Assembly: GCA_002496395.1 (NCBI GenBank) | Contig: DAJQ01000016.1 | Coordinates: forward strand, 239 to 10,440 | Direction of reading: 5' to 3' | DNA length: 10,202 bases | DNA from: Methanocorpusculaceae archaeon UBA456 | GTDB taxonomy: Archaea > Halobacteriota > Methanomicrobia > Methanomicrobiales > Methanocorpusculaceae | Shown: piece by piece, positions 5,701-10,202 of the stretch | How the letters are laid out: each line of letters starts with the position of its first letter | Numbering within the stretch: the first letter of the stretch is position 1 | The notes under the pieces: model-generated | Databases searched by the model: none | Seen by the model: the letters and a program-made list of their open reading frames with translations, nothing else | Told to the model about the DNA's origin: nothing | Made by a program: the position numbers and the translations under genes

Positions 5701-7311
5701 ATGTTTGAGGATGTTGTTGAGCGCCTTCGGGAGAATAATCAGGGAAAGCTCCCCTTTGAAGATCTCTTTCAGAAGATATACAAACGGATCACCAGAGTCT
5801 TTGATGACCGGAGAATGGCATCTGATATACTCCTGATGGTCACGTACATGGATTCGCTTGCAATCGCAAAAGCAACACGCCCCGAGATCTTTGCAAGCAC
5901 CGCTGAGAAGAAGGAGTATGCATCATCAAAGTACATCAAGAAGATCGAGTTCTTTGTCAAACGGTTTGGATACAGTTATGTCCAGGCGATAACAATCGTC
6001 GGAGAACGGGTTGAGAATGCCATCTTAAAAACTCTGCTCAATAGATTTGGGAACGCGATGGAATCAGGTGTTCCGGATATAGATTTCCTTGATGGCGAGC
6101 TCTCTTCCTCAATGGAGATCTTCAGGAACAACCAGGAGGCTGGATATGAACTCCTGAAGAAGTGGGCGGATGCCTACATCGCCATGCTCCTCTCCTCGGT
6201 TGTGATTGCCATCACACTCATGATATCGGTTGCGATCTATACACCGGGTTCTGTTGAAGAGACCCTGAGGATCACCTATGTAATCGTGATCCTGATCTCG
6301 GTATTTGGTATCGGAACGATGTTTCAGACGGTTCCAACCGACGATCGAGTCTATAAATCAGAAGAATGGTCCTCAAAAGAGCAGGCGATGATCAAGAGAC
6401 TGGAGAAGATCATCATCCCGGTTACTATCATCGCATGGCTTGTTACCTGGGCAATTGGTGTTCCGGCGGGAGTCGTCTTTATGCTTGTTGGCATCATGCT
6501 CGCCCCGCTTGCGATCCTGGCATATATTGACAATAGCAATGTCATCGCCCGTGATGAGGAGTTTCCCAACTTCATCCGGGGAGTCGGAGCGATGATGGGA
6601 GGAAAATCAGTCACACTGTCAACGGCACTTGCCCAGGTGGATAAGAAATCGATGCCCACCCTCTCTCCCCTTCTTCTGTCAGTCTACTCCAAGCTGAACC
6701 TTGGGCTGGATGAAGAACTCTCATGGAAGCGGTTCATTGGTGAATGCGGAAGTAATTATATCTATAAGTACTTCAGCATCTTCCGCGACACCGCAAAGAT
6801 GGGGGGGGATGCGAAGAAGATCGGAACCGTTGTTGCCGATTCCATGCTGGAACAGGTGCTGATGAGAAAACGGCGGGAACTTGCAAGCATGGGTTTTGTG
6901 GTCCTCTTAATCCCGATGCATGCGGCGATGTCTGCCATCTTCATCGCGCTCTTTGAGATACTGAGCACACTTTCACGATCAATCACCGAGGTGATGATGA
7001 GCTTTGAAGAAGCATCAGCAGCAGCATCAGGGGATGTAATCGGAGGTGCCATGGGTGGTGGGATGATCGGTATGTTCCTCGATTTTCCTGAAGCCTTAAT
7101 CGGTGCGTATGTCGTCCAGATCCTGGTGATCATCTGTTTCTCCAATGTCATAGTCGGGCAGCTCGCGGTCGGAGGCGATCGGACCATCGCCTACCCATTT
7201 ATTGCAATAATGTTTGTCATCACGGGAATGCTCTTCCTGGCAATACCCCCGGTTGTCGATATCTTCTTCAGCATGGAAGGACTTGTTTCAACAGGAGCGG
7301 GTGTTGTATGA
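5701..7311 (+). CDS. flaJ: FlaJ, archaellum membrane platform protein
   Basis: Polytopic inner platform (T2SSF/GspF-like family) that holds the filament base and couples to FlaI. Length is 536 residues, in the family range of about 480-580. A cytoplasmic helical domain (about 1-155) precedes hydrophobic segments near 160-180, 190-209, 237-253 and 255-276. A second cytoplasmic domain (about 280-394) includes a TALAQV segment and KMGGDAKKIG (366-375). Further hydrophobic segments lie near 396-422, 463-488 and 496-524, giving about seven to nine membrane passes. The two cytoplasmic domains, rich in charged residues, are the expected docking surfaces for FlaI. The start is 3 bases after the flaI stop with a weak upstream G-run. 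An 8-base G tract lies in codons 367-370. The stop overlaps the next gene as ATGA, tying the unknown downstream gene to the motor operon. Confidence 0.95.
   Translation: MFEDVVERLRENNQGKLPFEDLFQKIYKRITRVFDDRRMASDILLMVTYMDSLAIAKATRPEIFASTAEKKEYASSKYIKKIEFFVKRFGYSYVQAITIVGERVENAILKTLLNRFGNAMESGVPDIDFLDGELSSSMEIFRNNQEAGYELLKKWADAYIAMLLSSVVIAITLMISVAIYTPGSVEETLRITYVIVILISVFGIGTMFQTVPTDDRVYKSEEWSSKEQAMIKRLEKIIIPVTIIAWLVTWAIGVPAGVVFMLVGIMLAPLAILAYIDNSNVIARDEEFPNFIRGVGAMMGGKSVTLSTALAQVDKKSMPTLSPLLLSVYSKLNLGLDEELSWKRFIGECGSNYIYKYFSIFRDTAKMGGDAKKIGTVVADSMLEQVLMRKRRELASMGFVVLLIPMHAAMSAIFIALFEILSTLSRSITEVMMSFEEASAAASGDVIGGAMGGGMIGMFLDFPEALIGAYVVQILVIICFSNVIVGQLAVGGDRTIAYPFIAIMFVITGMLFLAIPPVVDIFFSMEGLVSTGAGVV
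6801..6808 (+). repeat. G8 homopolymer inside flaJ
   Basis: Eight consecutive Gs encode the end of M367, G368, G369 and the first base of D370 of FlaJ. The MGGD segment looks conserved in the family, which explains Gly-Gly but not the exclusive GGG codon use. A one-base gain would shift the frame and end translation within about 50 codons. Confidence 0.9.
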
Positions 7312-8417
7312 AGGATTCAGTGCGGAGGATACTCCTCTTTTTTGGCATTGTCGCGGTTGGAATGATACTCCTCTTCATCGATCTGCCGTTCCTCTATCTT
7401 GTATTGATCGTCTCACTCTTTGGCATATTCTTACTCTTTGTCACCGGTGCTCTCTCCCTGAAGAGCCTGAGGAGAGAAAAAGTTGATACTCCAAAGGAGG
7501 AGCTGTCAGCCAAACCTACATTTGGTGAAAGGTTCGCAGAAAAGGCACCGTCATTCTATAATCTCTACAGGAAGCTCACCGGAGGGGCGCGAAAGCCAAA
7601 AGAGAAGAAAGACAAAGGTGGCGGGCTTTTTGGCAGGAGAAAGAAGGATGATACGGAAAAGGCAATAGCAGCCTCTTCATCAGGTGTAGTCAGTTCTGCA
7701 GGTGGAGAACCGGAAATTGATGAACTTGAGGAAGACGATCTCTTTGGGGACATCAATCTGGATGAACTTGATGATGAGGGGCTTGATGATTTTGGAGGCG
7801 ATGATGCGGTCATTGACATGGGACAGGATGACGCATACATGGCAGATGACGTCGCCTCAATCCTTGCCCAGGCCGGGAATCTGGATGATGATCTCCCTGA
7901 GGAAGGCTTCGATCAACCAGTGGACTCACCGCTTGATGATTCATTTGATGACTCCCTGGACGATGATCTCCTCTCAGCTGACGGCGATCTTGACTCCATT
8001 GATCTCGATGAATTAGAGACAGGCGATGAGGAGGAATTGCCGGATGGATTTGAAGATTTGGATGAGATCGAGGATCCGCTGGCTGACTCACCAATTGAGG
8101 AAGAAGAGAGCTGGGAAGAGAAGAATAAGGATCAGTTCAGCTTTGGTGAATCTGCTGTAGCCATCAGTTCAAATGTAGGGTTTTCCGATGCAAAAGGGAC
8201 AGAGAAGAAGAGCTCATTCTTCTCAAAATCCGGCGGCGGGGGGGGCATGGGAGAGAGCGATCTTCTCAGCGAACTGAAGAGCGGTACAAAGAATATCAGG
8301 AAGAAACAGGATCTCAGCCTTGTCCGGGAGTTAAAGGATGCTGAAGTCTCACCGGAGGAGCTTGAAGAAGAATTATCCAATCTACTCACTATATTAGGAG
8401 GAAAAAAGGATAATTAA
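7308..8417 (+). CDS. Unrecognised two-helix membrane protein with acidic tail
   Basis: I do not recognise this 369-residue protein. Visible parts in order: two closely spaced transmembrane helices (about 7-25 and 28-50); a basic juxtamembrane region (about 51-118) with a Tyr/aromatic patch (PSFYNLY) and lysine/glycine stretches (KPKEKKDKGGG, GRRKK), expected to sit in the cytoplasm; a long, very acidic Asp/Glu/Ser/Leu low-complexity region (about 134-270), probably disordered; a Ser/Gly linker (about 280-315, GGGGG at 309-313); and a C-terminal charged helical segment (about 317-363, SDLLSELKSG then LSLVRELKDAEV) that looks folded or peptide-like. The ATG overlaps the flaJ stop (ATGA) and cheF follows 40 bases later, so it sits between motor and switch genes. 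Inference: an archaellum accessory protein tethering the cytoplasmic ring, ATPase or polar cap to the membrane. A FlaX-like role is conceivable but no homology is visible. Confidence 0.9.
   Translation: MKDSVRRILLFFGIVAVGMILLFIDLPFLYLVLIVSLFGIFLLFVTGALSLKSLRREKVDTPKEELSAKPTFGERFAEKAPSFYNLYRKLTGGARKPKEKKDKGGGLFGRRKKDDTEKAIAASSSGVVSSAGGEPEIDELEEDDLFGDINLDELDDEGLDDFGGDDAVIDMGQDDAYMADDVASILAQAGNLDDDLPEEGFDQPVDSPLDDSFDDSLDDDLLSADGDLDSIDLDELETGDEEELPDGFEDLDEIEDPLADSPIEEEESWEEKNKDQFSFGESAVAISSNVGFSDAKGTEKKSSFFSKSGGGGGMGESDLLSELKSGTKNIRKKQDLSLVRELKDAEVSPEELEEELSNLLTILGGKKDN
8238..8245 (+). repeat. G8 homopolymer inside the unknown gene
   Basis: Eight Gs, preceded by GGCGGC, encode part of the Gly309-Gly313 run just before the C-terminal helical segment of the 7308-8417 protein. 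A one-base change in length would replace the final 55 or so residues. It is the same length as the tract inside flaJ. Confidence 0.9.
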
Positions 8418-8457
8418 TCAATATCCGGTAGAAATGATATGGATGGGATGAAAAATC

Positions 8458-9264
8458 ATGGTTAGCGCACCGGTAAAAGTTCAGCATAATGGTGAATGGA
8501 TCAATTGCAGGATCACAATTGATGATGAAAAACTCGTTATTCCACCACCGGTTAATCTAACAATTCCACTCAAGCATATCGTCGATCTGGAAGAGAAAAA
8601 GAAGAACACCCTCACCATCCACAGAAAAGACGGCTCAGTCGTCGATCTTGTCTCTGTTGAGAAGGTCAGATTCGTCCTGAAGCATAAAATTCTGATGAAA
8701 TGCAGCGGGTACCGGCTGATGGTGCAGTTCATGTCGCCTGCAATCCGGGGAGGTGTGCTTCTGACAAACGCCGCCTGGGAGAAAGGTGCCATTATTGTCC
8801 TGAAAACCGGCATCTGGTGCATCACCCAGAATAAACAGATCTGCATTCAGATCGACGATGTCACCAGCATTGAGCTCACCAAACGGGAGGTCAGTGAGAA
8901 GCCGACTGATGTCGTCAGGATCGATCACCTTGAGCACCATGATGTTGTATCAAGTTTCATCCTCACCCAGATCTCCACCCTTCAGATCCTCCATAATTTC
9001 CTTCAGGAAGCAACAGCAGGCATAAAGATGGAGGGAACAGAACTTGATGCAATGGATCAGCAGATAGCCATGCTCGTCTATTCAGGAATGGATTCCTCGT
9101 CAATTCAGAATATGCTCCAGATACAGTTTAAAGAGATAGACCGTGTCTACGAGAAATTAATCAGCCTTAATATGGCTGAAGTAAAAGAGATACGAAGAGA
9201 GGTTCAGCTCACTGCTAAAGGTGTCCGATATATCACTGATGCAACCAAATCCGGGGCTAACTGA
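8458..9264 (+). CDS. cheF: CheF, archaeal chemotaxis-to-archaellum adaptor
   Basis: CheF (DUF439 family) is specific to archaea. In Halobacterium it binds CheY, CheD and CheC-type proteins and the archaellum ring, carrying CheY-phosphate signals to the motor switch. Length is 268 residues. The first 185 or so residues are beta-rich and look like two similar halves (about 1-90 and 91-180), each beginning with short strands and containing a V-D-L/V-T-S-I-E-L type strand. The C-terminal part (about 195-262) looks like a winged helix: DQQIAMLVYSGMDSS, then IDRVYEKLISLNMAEV, then REVQLTAKGVRYI as the wing. The ATG at 8458 lies 40 bases after the preceding stop; a GGATGGGATG stretch upstream is a poor Shine-Dalgarno match. 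It lies directly before cheY, matching its partner. The family call is by overall pattern, its C-terminal domain and context. Confidence 0.85.
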   Translation: MVSAPVKVQHNGEWINCRITIDDEKLVIPPPVNLTIPLKHIVDLEEKKKNTLTIHRKDGSVVDLVSVEKVRFVLKHKILMKCSGYRLMVQFMSPAIRGGVLLTNAAWEKGAIIVLKTGIWCITQNKQICIQIDDVTSIELTKREVSEKPTDVVRIDHLEHHDVVSSFILTQISTLQILHNFLQEATAGIKMEGTELDAMDQQIAMLVYSGMDSSSIQNMLQIQFKEIDRVYEKLISLNMAEVKEIRREVQLTAKGVRYITDATKSGAN

Positions 9265-9291
9265 TCCATAAGTATACCCTGGCAGGACAAA

Positions 9292-9302
9292 ACTCTAAAT
9301 AT
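9292..9302 (+). promoter_or_regulatory. Possible TATA box for cheY-cheB
   Basis: The 69-base gap between cheF and cheY contains ACTCTAAATAT, a moderate archaeal TATA match preceded by the A-rich GACAAA. Its centre is about 36 bases before the cheY ATG, giving a predicted start site about 10 bases upstream of the gene. The gap is larger than between most genes here, so the che genes may have their own promoter. The match is weak. Confidence 0.4.
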
Positions 9303-9333
9303 CGTCCCACACACATATCTGGATGGATGCTGA

Positions 9334-9696
9334 ATGGGTAAAATACTGATTGTAGATGATACACTGTTTATGAGAACCCTTCTCAAAAACATTCTCTTCT
9401 CCGGTGGCCATGAGATTGTTGGTGAAGCCGGAGATGGAGCTGAAGCTGTTGAAAAATACCAGGCTTTGAAACCCGATCTTGTTACAATGGATGTGGTGAT
9501 GCCAAAGATGAACGGCATTGAAGCACTCAAGGAGATTAAAAAAATTGATCCCGGTGCAAAAGTCGTCATGTGTACAGCGGTTGGACAGGAGCAGATGGTG
9601 AAACTTGCCATTAAAACCGGGGCAAGAGGATATGTTGTAAAACCGTTCCAGGCACCAAAGGTGCTTGATGAGGTAAAAAATGTGCTGGCGTCATAA
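9334..9696 (+). CDS. cheY: CheY response regulator
   Basis: Single-domain receiver, 120 residues, phosphorylated by CheA and acting on the archaellum switch through CheF. All receiver residues are present: acidic pocket D8/D9, phospho-acceptor D53 in VTMDVVMP, T81 (CTAVGQ), Y100 (switch aromatic) and K103 in KPF. The length is a bare receiver domain, with no output domain. The ATG at 9334 is preceded by GGATGGATGCTGA, with no strong Shine-Dalgarno site. The next gene, cheB, starts 3 bases after the stop. The position between cheF and cheB, together with the bare receiver, makes CheY a safer name than a generic response regulator. Confidence 0.95.
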   Translation: MGKILIVDDTLFMRTLLKNILFSGGHEIVGEAGDGAEAVEKYQALKPDLVTMDVVMPKMNGIEALKEIKKIDPGAKVVMCTAVGQEQMVKLAIKTGARGYVVKPFQAPKVLDEVKNVLAS

Positions 9697-9699
9697 CGT

Positions 9700-10202
9700 A
9701 TGATTACAGTTCTTATTGTGGATGACTCTGTCTTCATGCGGACGATTCTGAAGGATATCATCAGCCGTGATCCTGAGATTGAGGTTCTGGGAACCGCAGT
9801 GGATGGGATTGACGCACTGGAAAAGATCGAGCGTCTTGAGCCTGATATCATCACTCTCGACATCGAAATGCCAAGGATGAACGGTATCGAGGTGCTTCAG
9901 AAGCTCAGGCGATCACCATTTGCAAAAAAACCGAAAATTCTGATGGTCAGTTCCCTTACTGCCGAGGGGGCCGAGATGACATTGAAAGCGATCCGCCTCG
10001 GAGCATCGGATTTTCTTCTGAAACCAACAGATCTCCGGAAGGTCAGGACTATTGAAGACGATGTCGTCAGCAAGATCAAACATCTTGTAACACTTCCGGA
10101 TGAGATAGTGAAGAAACCGACACCGGGAACAACTTCAGCAAGCAATTCAGACAAGGCAGATACCCTTGTCTTGATTGGATCTTCGGCTGGCGGGCCGCAG
10201 AT
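9700..10202 (+). CDS. cheB: CheB chemotaxis methylesterase, 5' part only
   Basis: Protein-glutamate methylesterase/deamidase that removes methyl groups from chemoreceptors for adaptation. 167 complete codons are visible before the window ends; full CheB is about 350. The receiver domain (about 1-125) has D8/D9, phospho-acceptor D54 in ITLDIEMP, the SSLT segment (84-87) and K109. A linker (about 128-153) rich in Thr, Pro and Ser leads into the esterase domain, which begins LVLIGSSAGGPQ, where S162 matches the catalytic Ser of the CheB G-x-S-x-G-G motif. The catalytic His and Asp are beyond the edge. The ATG is 3 bases after the cheY stop with no Shine-Dalgarno site, so translation is probably coupled to cheY. 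The gene is open through the right boundary. Confidence 0.95.
   Translation, partial: MITVLIVDDSVFMRTILKDIISRDPEIEVLGTAVDGIDALEKIERLEPDIITLDIEMPRMNGIEVLQKLRRSPFAKKPKILMVSSLTAEGAEMTLKAIRLGASDFLLKPTDLRKVRTIEDDVVSKIKHLVTLPDEIVKKPTPGTTSASNSDKADTLVLIGSSAGGPQ

Noticed and set aside
7730..8110. GAT/GAC/GAG-rich stretch considered as a tandem DNA repeat
   Set aside because: The periodicity follows from Asp/Glu codons in the acidic region; units vary in length and sequence, so it is protein low complexity rather than a true tandem repeat.
9204..9863. 219-codon open frame on the - strand across cheY and the start of cheB
   Set aside because: It is antisense to two unmistakable receiver domains with intact active-site residues, and its translation is Ser/Ile-rich without a motif.
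1..10202. CRISPR arrays, insertion sequences, tRNA or rRNA genes, attachment sites
   Set aside because: No regularly spaced repeats, transposase motifs, terminal inverted repeats or cloverleaf-like stretches were found. The window is almost fully coding for one motility locus.

Overview
The window is the core of an archaeal archaellum (archaeal flagellum, fla/arl) locus running into its chemotaxis genes. Every recognisable gene is on the + strand. The gene set (archaellins with class III signal peptides, FlaD/E, FlaG, FlaF, FlaH, FlaI, FlaJ, CheF) is archaeal. Strong GAGGTGAT Shine-Dalgarno sites, the G-F-H-I-J order, a single fused FlaC/D/E-type protein and the archaellin N-terminus suggest a euryarchaeon of the Methanomicrobia, probably a motile Methanomicrobiales methanogen. 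The species is not identified.

Layout. Positions 1-300 hold the 3' end of an archaellin gene, followed by a complete archaellin gene (312-896). A 261-base spacer (897-1157) holds a T-tract and a good TATA box placed for a leaderless transcript. The motor operon then runs: FlaC/D/E-type cytoplasmic-ring protein (1158-2027), FlaG (2080-2580), FlaF (2584-3045), FlaH (3055-3819), FlaI (3823-5697), FlaJ (5701-7311). A gene of unknown function (7308-8417), encoding a two-helix membrane protein with a long acidic tail, overlaps the flaJ stop by 4 bases. Then come CheF (8458-9264), CheY (9334-9696) and the 5' two-fifths or so of CheB (9700 to the window edge).

How the genes fit together. Archaellins form the rotating filament. 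FlaF and FlaG are the pseudoperiplasmic/stator-side components. FlaJ is the membrane platform, driven by the ATPase FlaI with its regulator FlaH. The FlaC/D/E protein forms the cytoplasmic ring that receives the switching signal. CheY-phosphate is delivered to that ring through CheF, and CheB is the methylesterase that adapts the receptors. The window is therefore a nearly complete motor-plus-switch module. CheA, CheW, CheD, CheC, CheR and the prepilin peptidase are not seen and may lie outside it.

Most of this is known biology. The least explained element is the gene at 7308-8417: its position inside the motor/switch operon makes it a candidate unrecognised archaellum component. Secondary points are a canonical EF-hand-spaced loop in FlaG, a motif shared by both archaellins, FlaG and FlaF, and two 8-base G tracts inside motility genes.
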